From Actinomadura livida (lineage in GTDB: Bacteria; Actinomycetota; Actinomycetes; Streptosporangiales; Streptosporangiaceae), in contig NZ_BMRO01000004.1 of the NCBI RefSeq assembly GCF_014648675.1, positions 510,785-558,351 on the forward strand: a stretch of 47,567 nucleotides of DNA. Direction: 5' to 3'. Of this stretch, positions 1 through 8,697 are shown piece after piece. Position 1 is the first letter of the stretch. Every line of letters begins with the position of its first letter. The translations under genes and the position numbers were made by a program. The notes below the pieces were generated by a model. It did no database searches. It worked only from the letters and a program-made list of their open reading frames with translations, and was not told where the DNA came from.

Positions 1-60
1 CGCACCTAACCGTCGTACCCGCCAGGGGAAGCCGCGGGCACTTCTGCGAGACTGCCGTTC

Positions 61-1635
61 ATGACTGGTGGTTCGTTCAGCAGAGTCGGGGTCGTCGGAC
101 TGGGCACGATGGGCGCGGGCATCGCCGAGGTGCTGGCGCGCGGCGGCCTCGCGGTGGTCGGCATCGAGGTGAACCAGGACGCGCTGGAGCGCGGGCGCGG
201 GCACCTGGAGAACTCCACCGGGCGCGCCGTCAAGCGCGGACGGCTCACCGAGGACGCGCAGCGGGAGATCCTCGGCCGGGTCGCGCTGTCCACCGACTTC
301 GCCGACCTCGGCGACTGCGACCTCGTCATCGAGGCCGTCCCCGAGCGGCTCGACCTGAAGCGCAAGGTGTTCGCCGAGCTGGACCGGGTGTGCCGCGACG
401 ACGCCGTCCTCGCCACCAACACCTCGTCGCTGCCGGTCACCGACATCGCGGTCAGCACCGGCCGGCCCACCAAGATCGTCGGGGTGCACTTCTTCAACCC
501 GGCGCCCGTGATGAAGCTCGTCGAGGTCATCGCGACCGTGCTGACCGAGCCGGACGCCGTGACCCGCGTCGCCGACCTCGTGCGGAGCCTCGGCAAGACC
601 CCGGTGACGATCGGGGACCGCGCCGGATTCGTCGCGAACCGGCTGCTGTTCGGCTACCTGAACCAGGCCGCGTCGATGCTGGAGTCCGGGCACGCCACCC
701 GCGACGACATCGACACCGCGATGAAGACGGGCGCGGGCCTGCCCATGGGGCCGTTCACCCTCATGGACCTGATCGGCCTCGACACCTGCCTGGAGGTGCT
801 GGACGCGATCTACGCCGAGTCGCGGGACCGCCGCCACGCCGCCTCCCCGCTGCTGCGCGAACTCGTCACCGCCGGGCTCCTCGGCCGCAAGTCCGGCCGC
901 GGCTTCTACACCTACGACAAGTCCGCCGCCGAGTCCGCCGCGGAGGCCGCCGCAGGCCCGGCGCCGGTCGTGGGCGTCGTCGGCGTCGGCCCGCTCGCGG
1001 ACGCGATCGCCGCGCTGTGCGACCGGGCGGGCGCCGAGCTCCGCGACTCCGCCGCCGGGCTCGCCGGCTGCGAACTGATCATCGAGGCGGCCGAGGACGC
1101 CGAGGCCGGGCGGGCGCTGCTGTCGGCCGCCGCCCAGGCCGCCGCACCGGACGCGGTGCTGGCCGTCACCTCGGCGGACGGCCCGGTGATCGGCCAGGCG
1201 ATGGCCACCGGCCGTCCCGCCGGCACCGTCGGCCTGCACCTGCCGGACCCGGCCGGGACCCTCGCCGAGGTCGCCGCCACGGTCGCCACCGCCCCGGAGG
1301 CCGCCGACCGCGCCGCCGACCTCCTCGGCCGCCTCGGCCTGACGGTCGTCCGCTGCCGCGACCGTGCCGGGTTCATCGTGGACGCCCTGCGCTTCCCCTA
1401 CCTGAACGACGCCGCGGCCATGCTCGGCGCCGGATACGCCGACGCCGACTCGATCGACGCCGCGATGACGCTCGGCTGCGGCTACCCGACCGGCCCGATC
1501 GCCGACCTCGACCGCCTCGGCCTGGACCGCGCGGTCACCGTCCTCAACGCCCTCCATACCGAAACCCGCGACCCGGCCCTGGCCCCCGTGCCCCTCCTCA
1601 CAGAGCACGTCACCGCGGCACGGCCTTTGCGCTGA
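61..1635 (+). CDS. 3-hydroxyacyl-CoA (3-hydroxybutyryl-CoA) dehydrogenase, internally duplicated
   Basis: Cytosolic NAD(P)-dependent oxidoreductase of fatty-acid or polyhydroxybutyrate metabolism. The 524 residues hold two copies of the 3-hydroxyacyl-CoA dehydrogenase fold. Copy 1 (about 8-285) is complete: Rossmann GxGxxG at 13-18, NTSS near 120, the catalytic HxxNP stretch at 143-147 and a C-terminal domain with DRAGFVANR. Copy 2 (about 303-520) keeps DRAGFIVDALR but has a weak dinucleotide-binding loop, and the HxxNP site reads HLPDP (393-397). The second copy is therefore probably structural. Substrate is inferred from family only. The ATG has no strong Shine-Dalgarno sequence. The thiolase at 7462 is a plausible pathway partner. 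Confidence 0.9.
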   Translation: MTGGSFSRVGVVGLGTMGAGIAEVLARGGLAVVGIEVNQDALERGRGHLENSTGRAVKRGRLTEDAQREILGRVALSTDFADLGDCDLVIEAVPERLDLKRKVFAELDRVCRDDAVLATNTSSLPVTDIAVSTGRPTKIVGVHFFNPAPVMKLVEVIATVLTEPDAVTRVADLVRSLGKTPVTIGDRAGFVANRLLFGYLNQAASMLESGHATRDDIDTAMKTGAGLPMGPFTLMDLIGLDTCLEVLDAIYAESRDRRHAASPLLRELVTAGLLGRKSGRGFYTYDKSAAESAAEAAAGPAPVVGVVGVGPLADAIAALCDRAGAELRDSAAGLAGCELIIEAAEDAEAGRALLSAAAQAAAPDAVLAVTSADGPVIGQAMATGRPAGTVGLHLPDPAGTLAEVAATVATAPEAADRAADLLGRLGLTVVRCRDRAGFIVDALRFPYLNDAAAMLGAGYADADSIDAAMTLGCGYPTGPIADLDRLGLDRAVTVLNALHTETRDPALAPVPLLTEHVTAARPLR

Positions 1636-1636
1636 A

Positions 1637-1642
1637 TATGCT
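1637..1642 (+). promoter_or_regulatory. -10 box of a leaderless promoter
   Basis: TATGCT lies 6 nt before the ATG at 1649, which puts the expected transcription start on or next to the start codon. The short gap after the preceding stop contains no Shine-Dalgarno sequence. Confidence 0.5.
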
Positions 1643-1648
1643 CGGAGC

Positions 1649-1960
1649 ATGAGCCCCCGGAAGAATCGTCGTGCAATGAGGGGACGTGCGTCTCCGGGTG
1701 GGGCGTCCTGGGTTCAGGTGACCGAGGAAGGGCCGGACGGGGACTGGGTCGTCCGGGCGATCTCCGGGGGCGGTGCGGTCAAGGCGTACCGGTGTCCCGG
1801 ATGCGATCAGGAGATTCCGCCCGGCGTCGCGCACGTCGTCGCGTGGCGGTCCGACGACCGGGACGGGCGTGACCGGCGGCACTGGCATCGTCCCTGCTGG
1901 CAGGCCAGAGGCAGGCGCTCGCCCCGCATCATGCGGTCGCGCGGCGCGCCGCGCTATTAG
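1649..1960 (+). CDS. Small zinc-ribbon-like protein of unknown function
   Basis: A 103-residue basic protein. A CPGC pair at about 50-53 is followed by a His after about 10 residues and then an HWHRPCW segment, which together could form a Cys/His metal site. Similar small actinobacterial proteins are often labelled 'ATP/GTP-binding protein', but I see no P-loop. Both termini are Arg-rich, so nucleic-acid contact is possible. The start is supported by a TANNNT box 6 nt upstream. It ends 9 nt before the next hydrolase gene, so the two may be co-transcribed. Confidence 0.7.
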   Translation: MSPRKNRRAMRGRASPGGASWVQVTEEGPDGDWVVRAISGGGAVKAYRCPGCDQEIPPGVAHVVAWRSDDRDGRDRRHWHRPCWQARGRRSPRIMRSRGAPRY

Positions 1961-1969
1961 AGGAGGGTC

Positions 1970-2692
1970 ATGGCGGAGATCAGGGCGTCCACGGTGCTGC
2001 CGGCGCGGCGAGAGGAGATCACGCTGCACACCGCCGACGGGCTGGAGCTGGTCGGCGAGCTGGCGCTGCCCGCCGAACGGCCGCCGGTGGCGACGCTGGT
2101 GTGCCTGCACCCGCTGCCCACCGCCGAGGGGATGATGGACAGCCACGTCCTGCGCAAGGCGTCCTACCGGCTGCCCGCGCTCGCCGACATCGCGGTGCTG
2201 CGGTTCAACACGCGCGGGACGTCGTCGGCGCGCGGCACGAGCCAGGGCGAGTTCGGCGAGGGCGAGACCGAGCGGTACGACGTCGCGGCGGCGCTGGAGT
2301 ACACCGAGTACCACGACCTGCCGCGCCCGTGGCTGCTCGGCTGGTCGTTCGGCACCGAGCTGGCGCTGAAGTGGGGGCGCGACCCCCTGGTGGAGGGCCT
2401 GCTCCTGCTGTCCCCGCCGCTGCGCCGCGCGGGCGACGCCGACCTGGACGCCTGGGCTGCGGACGGCCGGCCGGTGGTGGCGCTGGTCCCGGAGCTGGAC
2501 GACTTCCTGCGCCCGGCGGAGGCCAGGGAGCGCTTCAAGCGCATCCCGCAGGCCGAGGTCGTCGCGGTGGAGAACGCCAAGCACCTGTGGGTGGGCGAGC
2601 CGTATGTTCGGATCGTCCTGAACGAGATCGTGCGGCGGGTCGCCCCGGCGGCGGCCCCACTGCCCGCCGAATGGGACGAACCGGGCGAATAG
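1970..2692 (+). CDS. Alpha/beta hydrolase
   Basis: Cytosolic serine hydrolase of 240 residues. The nucleophile elbow GWSFG places Ser near 126. An acidic residue in the ELDDF stretch (about 175) and a His in AKHLWVGE (about 210) complete a plausible triad, and the oxyanion region is the early LHPLP. This subclass resembles the short dienelactone-hydrolase/KANL3-like 'alpha/beta hydrolase' proteins, whose substrates are mostly unknown. A strong Shine-Dalgarno (AGGAGG) sits just before the ATG. It is closely spaced behind the zinc-ribbon-like gene. Substrate cannot be assigned. Confidence 0.88.
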   Translation: MAEIRASTVLPARREEITLHTADGLELVGELALPAERPPVATLVCLHPLPTAEGMMDSHVLRKASYRLPALADIAVLRFNTRGTSSARGTSQGEFGEGETERYDVAAALEYTEYHDLPRPWLLGWSFGTELALKWGRDPLVEGLLLLSPPLRRAGDADLDAWAADGRPVVALVPELDDFLRPAEARERFKRIPQAEVVAVENAKHLWVGEPYVRIVLNEIVRRVAPAAAPLPAEWDEPGE

Positions 2693-2805
2693 TCTCACGC
2701 GGCCGATCGCGGCCACTCTCGTCACGCACGACTCGATAGCGGGTAACGATGGCTTAGCGATCGCGTTCCCGGCGGCCGCCGGGACGCCGTTCGGAGGGAT
2801 CGTCC

Positions 2806-3597
2806 ATGACCGTGCAGCTGTACGCCAGGGATGTCGGGTCCGGCACGCCGCTCGTCCTGTTGCACGCCTTCCCGCTCTCCTCCGCGATGTGGCTCGCCCA
2901 GCGGGAGGGGCTCGCGAGCCGGTTCCGCGTCGTCACCCCCGACCTGCGCGGCTTCGGCGGTTCCGTGCTCGGCGACGACGAGCCGTCGATCGACGCGATG
3001 GCCGACGACGTCGCGCGCATGTTCCGGACCCTCGGCGTCCAGCGCGCCGTCGTCGGCGGGCTGTCCATGGGCGGGTACGTGGCGATGGCGCTGTGCCGGC
3101 GGCACCCCGACCTCGTCCTCGGCCTGGTCCTGGCCGCGACCCGCGCCACCGCCGACGCCGAGCCCGTCCGGGAGGCGCGGCTGCGGCAGGCGGAGCGGCT
3201 CGAACGCGACGGCGCCACGAAGGTCCTGGTGGACGAGGTGCTGCCCGGCCTCATCGGACCCACGACGCTCCAGCGGCGCGCCCTGATCTACGGGCGCGTC
3301 CGCGGGCTCGTCCAGGCCACCCCGCCGCTCGCCGCCGCCTGGGCGCAGCGGGCCATGGCCGGGCGCCGGGAGGCGTTCGAGACGCTCCGCAACCTGCGGG
3401 TGCCCGCCCTCGTCATGATCGGTGACGAGGACGCCCTCGCCACCGAGGACGAGGCCCGCGCCATGTCCGACGCGCTGCCGAACGCGGAACTGCTGGTCAT
3501 TCCGCGCGCCGGGCACCTGTGCGCGGTCGAGCAGCCGGACCTGTTCAACCAGGCCGTCGCCGAGTTCGCCGCCGCGCTGGCGAGGACCAGCCGCTGA
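2806..3597 (+). CDS. Alpha/beta fold hydrolase (3-oxoadipate enol-lactonase-like)
   Basis: A 263-residue hydrolase with the classic order of motifs: HAFPLSS oxyanion region (about 20-26), GLSMGG nucleophile elbow with Ser87, an acidic residue in IGDEDAL near 205, and a catalytic His in AGHL near 237. Family resemblance is to 3-oxoadipate enol-lactonase and bromoperoxidase-type hydrolases, but no beta-ketoadipate pathway genes are nearby, so the reaction is uncertain. The ATG has a GGAGGGA Shine-Dalgarno. The gene converges on the AI-2E permease gene with a 31-nt gap. Confidence 0.88.
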   Translation: MTVQLYARDVGSGTPLVLLHAFPLSSAMWLAQREGLASRFRVVTPDLRGFGGSVLGDDEPSIDAMADDVARMFRTLGVQRAVVGGLSMGGYVAMALCRRHPDLVLGLVLAATRATADAEPVREARLRQAERLERDGATKVLVDEVLPGLIGPTTLQRRALIYGRVRGLVQATPPLAAAWAQRAMAGRREAFETLRNLRVPALVMIGDEDALATEDEARAMSDALPNAELLVIPRAGHLCAVEQPDLFNQAVAEFAAALARTSR

Positions 3598-3628
3598 ACC
3601 GCCGCGGCCCGCCCGCCGGGGCGCCGGG

Positions 3629-5101
3629 CTAGAGCGTCTCCTGCCTCGGCATCGCGACCTCGCGGATGAGCAGCGAGATCGCCGCCGCGGTCGGGATCGC
3701 GAGCAGCGCCCCGACCACGCCGAGCAGCGCGGCGCCGACCAGCGCCGCCACGATCGTCACCGCGGGCTGGACGTCCACCGTCCGTTTCATGACGCGCGGG
3801 TACACGACGTAGTTCTCCACCTGCTGGTAGATCACGTAGAAGATCACGCAGGCGATGAGATCGGTGGTGGACCCCGTCAGGAACGCGACCAGCGCCACCA
3901 CCACCGCGCCGATCGTCGCGCCCACCAGCGGGATCAGCGCGGTCACCGAGACGATCAGCGACAGCGCCAGGGCGTACTTCACCCCGAGGATCGACAGGAA
4001 TATGTACGAGGACAGCCCGGCGATGAACGCGATCGTGAACTGCCCCGCGACGTAGCCGCCTATCCGGTCGAGGATCTCGTCGCCGAGCAGCGCGACCCGC
4101 GCCCGCCGGGAACGCGGCGCGAGCTTGTAGAAGAACGTCTTGATCTGCGGCAGCGAGCTGAGGAAGTACAGCGTCAGGATCAGGATCGTCAGGGTCTGGA
4201 AGACGCCGTTGATCGCGACCTTGCCGATCCCGGTGGCCGTGTCGGTGAGGCTGTTCTGGAAGTCGGGGCTGTTGACGGCCTTCTCGGCGCGGTCGAGCAG
4301 CCCGTACCGCTTGTCCCACTCGGCCAGCGTCTTGTTGTTCTGCAACTGCTCGACGTACTCGGGGATGCTCTTGCGCAGCTCGGTGACCTGCTCGGTGATC
4401 GGCTGGACGAGCGAGGCGACGAAGCCCGAGAAGAACAGCAGCACGAGCAGGAACACCGCCGCGACCGCCGCCCCGCGCGGCAGCCCGATCCCGCGGAGCC
4501 GCTCCACCGCCGGGTTCAGCCCGACCGCGAGGAACATCGCCACCACGATCATCACGATCACGGACTTGGCGTTGGACGCGGCCTGCACCAGCAGCCAGGC
4601 GGTGATGACGCCGAGCGCCGCGGTGAACCCGAACACGAACGGGTGCGCGCGGCCGAGCGGCTGACCGGGCCGCCCGAACGGGAACATCTGGTCGACGCCC
4701 GCCTCGCGCCTGCGCTGCTCGACGTTGTACGCCGGGTCGGGCGCGCCCGGGGCGGGCGGCGCCTTCTCGGTCGCGGGGATCGTCGCCGGCAGGCTGACGG
4801 GCGTGCCGGTCGCGGGGTCGCGCTCGCGGGCGGGCTCCTGGATCTCCTCGGGCTTCAGCGCACCGCTGGGCGCGACGAGACTCTCATCCGGCTCCGCTGT
4901 GTCTTCCTGGCCCGACGGTTCGTCCTCGGAACGGGGGGTCGCGTCGTCGTCGGGGCGGTCCTCCCGGTCGGGGGTGTCCTCTTCCGCGGGCACGGCGTCG
5001 TCGGCGGGTGGGGTGGGAGCGGGGACCTTGCGGTCGGCGGCGGGCCGTTCCGTGCCGGGCTTCGCCTCCGGTCCGTCCTCGTGGGGGGTCTCGTCGGACA
5101 C
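3629..5101 (-). CDS. AI-2E family transporter (PerM/DUF20-type membrane protein)
   Basis: Polytopic inner-membrane protein of 490 residues. The first 150 or so residues are hydrophilic, rich in Pro, Glu and Asp, and probably disordered in the cytoplasm. The hydrophobic PerM/YdiK-like region begins near residue 155 with paired segments at about 155-197 and 210-235, a long soluble loop with the family's conserved polar features, and further helices to the C-terminus. Substrates differ between homologues and cannot be read here. I chose the GTG at 5101 because it has a GAGGAGAG ribosome site; an in-frame GTG at 5137 lacks one. The N-terminal tail is long for the family. Confidence 0.88.
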   Translation of the reverse strand: MSDETPHEDGPEAKPGTERPAADRKVPAPTPPADDAVPAEEDTPDREDRPDDDATPRSEDEPSGQEDTAEPDESLVAPSGALKPEEIQEPARERDPATGTPVSLPATIPATEKAPPAPGAPDPAYNVEQRRREAGVDQMFPFGRPGQPLGRAHPFVFGFTAALGVITAWLLVQAASNAKSVIVMIVVAMFLAVGLNPAVERLRGIGLPRGAAVAAVFLLVLLFFSGFVASLVQPITEQVTELRKSIPEYVEQLQNNKTLAEWDKRYGLLDRAEKAVNSPDFQNSLTDTATGIGKVAINGVFQTLTILILTLYFLSSLPQIKTFFYKLAPRSRRARVALLGDEILDRIGGYVAGQFTIAFIAGLSSYIFLSILGVKYALALSLIVSVTALIPLVGATIGAVVVALVAFLTGSTTDLIACVIFYVIYQQVENYVVYPRVMKRTVDVQPAVTIVAALVGAALLGVVGALLAIPTAAAISLLIREVAMPRQETL

Positions 5102-5105
5102 GCCG

Positions 5106-5113
5106 CTCTCCTC
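5106..5113 (-). promoter_or_regulatory. Ribosome binding site that fixes the AI-2E permease start
   Basis: On the minus strand GAGGAGAG lies 4 nt before the GTG at 5101. The alternative GTG at 5137 has no comparable purine tract, so the shorter protein is preferred. Confidence 0.6.
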
Positions 5114-5178
5114 TTCCGTCCTGCGTTCCCGGGGCACCCGTCCGGAGCCGCGGACAGTGCGCTACTGGGTCAGACGAC

Positions 5179-5217
5179 GGAAAGCCTAGAGGCGTTTCCG
5201 CTGCCTCTAGGCTTTCC
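5179..5217 (-). terminator. Perfect 15-bp stem hairpin terminator
   Basis: Arms 5179-5193 and 5203-5217 are perfect reverse complements with a 9-nt loop. The hairpin starts 36 nt after the stop of the coiled-coil gene and ends the transcript before the AI-2E gene. The tail is only weakly T-rich, as is common in high-GC actinomycetes. Confidence 0.75.
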
Positions 5218-5252
5218 CGTCACGTGTCGGCCGCGTCAGGCGGCCGGCCGGA

Positions 5253-6590
5253 TCACTCCTGCCACCAGTCCTCGTCGTCCTCGTCGGACTTCTTGGCCTG
5301 GGCGGCCTGCTTGGCGGGCGCGGCCTGCTTCGCCTGCTGGCCGGGCTGCTGCCGGGGCGGCTCGGCCTGCTGCGGGGCCGGCTTGGGCTCGGCCGCGGGG
5401 ATCGCGGCCGGCTCCGGCGGCGCGGCCAGCTCGGCGTCGCCGCCCAGGTTCGGGGCGACACCGCCGATCAGCTGACGCAGCTGGTTGAGGTGGCTGGTGA
5501 TGCTGTCGCGCTGGCGCGTGAGCTCGTCCACCTGGCGCTGCGCGGCCGTCCGGACGCGGTCGGCCTCGGCCTTGGTCTCGGCGAGCAGCTGCTCGGCCTG
5601 CGCCTTGGCCTCGGCGATGACGTTGTCGGAGTTCTTGCGCGCGTTGGCCATGAGCTGCTTGGCGTGCGAGTCGGCCTCGCGCCGGGTCTGCTCGGCCTGC
5701 TGGGTGGCCTTGGCGGCCCGCTGCTCGGCGGACGCGGCGCGCTGCTCGGCCTCGGCGACGAGCTTCTGCGTGGCGGCCTGGGCGGCCGAGTGGCGCTCGG
5801 CGTCCTGCCGGTCGGCCTCCTCGCGGCGGGCGGCGAGCTGGATCTCGAACTCGGCCTCGGCCTGGGCGCGCTGGGCCTCGCTCTCCTCCAGGATGCGCTG
5901 GGCCTGGGCCCGCATCTCGTCGGCCTGCCGCTTGGCGGTGGTGAGGATCTCGTCCCGCTCGCGCTTGGTGGACGCGCGCAGCTGCGCGACCTCGCGCTCG
6001 GTGGTGGTGCGCAGCTTCGCGATCTCCCGCTCGGCCGCGGCGCGCTTCTCGGCGACCTCGTGGTCGGCGGTCGCGCGCAGCTTGGCGACCTCGCGCTCGG
6101 TCGTGGAGGTCAGCTCGTCGGCCTCGCGGCGGGCGGAGGTGCGGACCTCCTCGGCCTCGCGCTCGGCCGCGTTGCGCATGTCGTCGCCCTCGCGCTGGGC
6201 GTTGGCGCGCAGTTCCGCGGCGTCGTTCTCGGCGGTGGCGCGCTGCTCGGCGGCGTCGACCTTGGCCGCGGCCTTTATCTCGTTCGCCTCGGAGCGGGCG
6301 GCCTGCACGAGCTCGGTGGCCTGCTCCTCGGCGAGCCTGAGCAGCTGCTCGATGCGCGCGCCGAGACCGGAGTACGTGGGACGTTCCTGCTCCTGCAGCT
6401 GACGATGGGCGTCCGACAGCTCCCGCTGCAGGGCCTGGGTCTGCTCGCGGGTCTGCCGGACCTCGTTGTCGAGCGACTTGATGTGCTCGTCGACCTGGTG
6501 CCGGTCGTAGCCGCGGAGCACCACGTCGAATTCGCGCGGGGGCGTGTCTTCAAAGAAGTTGCTGAGCTGGGCGTCGATGTCGGACTGCAT
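5253..6590 (-). CDS. DivIVA-domain coiled-coil protein (FilP/Scy-like cytoskeletal protein)
   Basis: A 445-residue protein. Residues 20-40 carry a DivIVA-type N-terminal motif (EFDVVLRGYDRHQVDEHI). Residues 93-246 can be divided into 14 consecutive 11-residue units (hendecads), for example REVAKLRATAD, implying a long right-handed coiled coil. More helix follows to about 370, then a Pro/Gln/Ala-rich linker and an acidic DEDDEDWWQE tail. Family knowledge links such proteins to polar growth and filament assembly in actinomycetes. The start at 6590 has AGGA about 10 nt upstream, and the sequence beyond it in frame reads like untranslated DNA. It is much shorter than Scy and longer than FilP. Confidence 0.85.
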   Translation of the reverse strand: MQSDIDAQLSNFFEDTPPREFDVVLRGYDRHQVDEHIKSLDNEVRQTREQTQALQRELSDAHRQLQEQERPTYSGLGARIEQLLRLAEEQATELVQAARSEANEIKAAAKVDAAEQRATAENDAAELRANAQREGDDMRNAAEREAEEVRTSARREADELTSTTEREVAKLRATADHEVAEKRAAAEREIAKLRTTTEREVAQLRASTKRERDEILTTAKRQADEMRAQAQRILEESEAQRAQAEAEFEIQLAARREEADRQDAERHSAAQAATQKLVAEAEQRAASAEQRAAKATQQAEQTRREADSHAKQLMANARKNSDNVIAEAKAQAEQLLAETKAEADRVRTAAQRQVDELTRQRDSITSHLNQLRQLIGGVAPNLGGDAELAAPPEPAAIPAAEPKPAPQQAEPPRQQPGQQAKQAAPAKQAAQAKKSDEDDEDWWQE

Positions 6591-6931
6591 GTGGCTCAAT
6601 CCTGATGTGACGGGGCTACGGGTAGTTCCGGGGACCGGTTGATCGCCTGGCATGACGGGCGCAGTGCCCCAGACCTCTTCCGGCGAATGAAGCGTACTCC
6701 GGACACTGCCGTGTTGGGGGCTCATCTTGACGCGCTGCGTGTTTTGTCCCTTTTATGGCCCTCGTCTCCGGGTCGGTTCCGGCGCAGGTACGGGCCCCAC
6801 AAATGCACCAGATGTGGCGGAACGGTCACAGAGCGGCAGTCAAAGGCCCGCCGCCCGTCACCGTGATATCGAACACGTCACGATCCGGTCGCGCCCCCGT
6901 GGCGGCGGGCCCTGAAGATCATGCGGTCCGG
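6591..6931. other. 341-bp intergenic region with a distant inverted repeat
   Basis: No gene is supported here. It must hold the promoter of the DivIVA-type gene; I could not pick a convincing -10/-35 pair. Near the epimerase end, 6846-6856 (GGCCCGCCGCC) and 6901-6911 are perfect 11-bp reverse complements separated by 44 nt, possibly the epimerase terminator. Confidence 0.5.
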
Positions 6932-7354
6932 TCAGCGCTTCTGCACCAGCTCGGTGAGGACGCCGTGGCAGTCCTTGGGGTGCAAAAAGTTGATCAAGGA
7001 TCCCATGGATCCGTTGCGCGGCGCGTCGTACAGGACGCGGACGCCCCTGCCCGCGATGCCGGCCGCCTCGTCCTCGACCGTCCCGTCGGTCCCGAACGCG
7101 ATGTGGTGCACGCCCTCGCCGTTCTTCGCGAGCCACTTGGCCACCGGCGAGTCGTCCCGGATCGGCTCGATCAGCTGCAGGTAGCTCGCCGCCCCGTCGC
7201 CGGTGTCGTTGATCTTGAGCATGCACTCCCGGACGCCCTGCTCCTCGTTCACCTCGAAGTGCGCGTCGGTGAAGCCGTAGGTGGCCTTGTAGAACTCGAC
7301 GGTGGCGTCCAGGTCGTGACAGGCGATACCGATGTGGTCGATACGGGTCAGCAT
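6932..7354 (-). CDS. mce: Methylmalonyl-CoA epimerase
   Basis: A 140-residue vicinal-oxygen-chelate (glyoxalase-fold) protein interconverting (2R)- and (2S)-methylmalonyl-CoA in propionate and odd-chain acyl-CoA metabolism. It begins with [11 protein letters not shown], whose His is a metal ligand, and continues with the family pattern ...YLQLIEP (ligand Glu) and GVHHIAFG (ligand His). The C-terminal [14 protein letters not shown] is typical of the enzyme. The ATG is preceded by a GGAG Shine-Dalgarno. It is divergent from the thiolase gene with 107 nt between them, so the two acyl-CoA genes may share a control region. Confidence 0.93.
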   Translation of the reverse strand: MLTRIDHIGIACHDLDATVEFYKATYGFTDAHFEVNEEQGVRECMLKINDTGDGAASYLQLIEPIRDDSPVAKWLAKNGEGVHHIAFGTDGTVEDEAAGIAGRGVRVLYDAPRNGSMGSLINFLHPKDCHGVLTELVQKR

Positions 7355-7417
7355 GGGCTTTCTCCCTACTCGGGCGGACAGGCGGGGGCGAACTGAACCG
7401 GACGAGGTTCTCCTGGG

Positions 7418-7423
7418 TATGGT
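7418..7423 (+). promoter_or_regulatory. Possible -10 box for the thiolase gene
   Basis: TATGGT lies 38 nt before the thiolase ATG in the divergent epimerase/thiolase spacer. No good -35 hexamer is visible at the usual distance, so this is tentative. Confidence 0.35.
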
Positions 7424-7461
7424 GGCAAACGTCGCCGCAGCACCACCCTGGAGGCCCCCAC

Positions 7462-8658
7462 ATGACCACGTCCGTGATCGTCGCCGGAGCACGCACCCCC
7501 ATCGGGCGCCTGACGGGCTCGCTGAAGGACTTCTCCGCCGCCGACCTCGGGGCGCACGCGGTCAAGGCGGCGCTGGAGCGCGCCGGGATCTCCGGCGACC
7601 AGGTGCAGTACGTGATCCTCGGCCAGGTCCTCCAGGCGGGCGCGGGGCAGATCCCCTCCCGGCAGGCGGCCGTCAAGGCGGGCATCCCGATGAACGTCCC
7701 GTCGATCACGATCAACAAGGTGTGCCTGTCCGGCCTGGACGCGATCGCGCTCGCCGACCAGCTGATCAGGGCCGGCGAGTTCGACGTCGTCGTCGCCGGC
7801 GGCATGGAGTCGATGACGCAGGCCCCGCACCTGCTGCCGAAGTCGCGCGGCGGCTACAAGTACGGCTCCGTCGAGGTCCTCGACCACATGGCCTACGACG
7901 CGCTGACGGACGCGTTCGACGGCGTCTCCATGGGCGAGTCGACCGAGCGGCACAACGCGAAGCTGGACATCTCCCGCGAGGAGCAGGACGAGTTCTCCGC
8001 CCGCTCCCACCAGCGCGCCGCCGAGGCCGTCAAGAACGGCCTGTTCGACGACGAGATCGCGCCGGTCGAGATCCCCCAGCGGCGCGGCGAGCCGGTCGTG
8101 TTCTCCACCGACGAGGGCGTGCGCGGCGACACCACCGCCGAGACCCTCGCGAAGCTGCGCCCCGCCTTCAGCAAGGAGGGGACGATCACCGCCGGCTCGT
8201 CCTCGCAGATCTCCGACGGCGCCGCCGCCGTCGTGGTGATGTCCAAGGCCAAGGCCGAGGAGCTCGGGCTGACGTGGCTGGCCGAGATCGGCGCGCACGG
8301 CAACGTCGCGGGCCCCGACAACTCGCTGCAGTCCCAGCCCGCCAACGCGATCAAGCACGCGCTCGGCAAGGAGGGACTGGACGTCGCCGCCCTCGACCTC
8401 ATCGAGATCAACGAGGCGTTCGCCTCCGTGGGCATCCAGTCGATGCGCGACCTCGGCGTCGGCCCGGACAAGGTCAACGTCAACGGCGGCGCCATCGCCC
8501 TCGGCCACCCGGTGGGCATGTCCGGCGCCCGCATCGTGCTGACCCTGGCCTACGAGCTGAAGCGCCGCGGCGGCGGCCTCGGCGCCGCCGGCCTCTGCGG
8601 CGGCGGCGGCCAGGGCGATGCTCTACTTATTCGTGTTCCGACCCGAACCCTCGCCTAG
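7462..8658 (+). CDS. Acetyl-CoA C-acetyltransferase (thiolase)
   Basis: A 398-residue thiolase II that condenses or cleaves acetoacetyl-CoA. The nucleophilic Cys is Cys88 in NKVCLSG. The GHPVGMSG motif supplies the catalytic His near 350, and [11 protein letters not shown] supplies the second catalytic Cys near 381. Length matches the family. The last few residues after the expected end (RVPTRTLA) are atypical and are encoded by DNA belonging to a repeat-like structure that extends downstream. The gene converges on the DUF4230 gene. With the dehydrogenase at 61 and the epimerase it suggests general acyl-CoA/PHB or ethylmalonyl-type metabolism; that link is inference. Confidence 0.95.
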   Translation: MTTSVIVAGARTPIGRLTGSLKDFSAADLGAHAVKAALERAGISGDQVQYVILGQVLQAGAGQIPSRQAAVKAGIPMNVPSITINKVCLSGLDAIALADQLIRAGEFDVVVAGGMESMTQAPHLLPKSRGGYKYGSVEVLDHMAYDALTDAFDGVSMGESTERHNAKLDISREEQDEFSARSHQRAAEAVKNGLFDDEIAPVEIPQRRGEPVVFSTDEGVRGDTTAETLAKLRPAFSKEGTITAGSSSQISDGAAAVVVMSKAKAEELGLTWLAEIGAHGNVAGPDNSLQSQPANAIKHALGKEGLDVAALDLIEINEAFASVGIQSMRDLGVGPDKVNVNGGAIALGHPVGMSGARIVLTLAYELKRRGGGLGAAGLCGGGGQGDALLIRVPTRTLA

Positions 8659-8697
8659 CGGCTCGGAACCGATCGGACCACGCGCGATCGCTGCATC

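Noticed and set aside
3422..5488. Long plus-strand frame opposite the AI-2E permease gene
   Set aside because: It is an antisense shadow of high-GC codon bias: Arg-, Asp- and His-rich composition without any domain, while the minus strand encodes a clear membrane protein.
5490..6605. Leu/Gly-rich plus-strand frame opposite the coiled-coil gene
   Set aside because: It looks like repeated leucine-rich protein but mirrors the hendecad gene in the antisense frame; the minus strand has the DivIVA motif, a ribosome site and a terminator.
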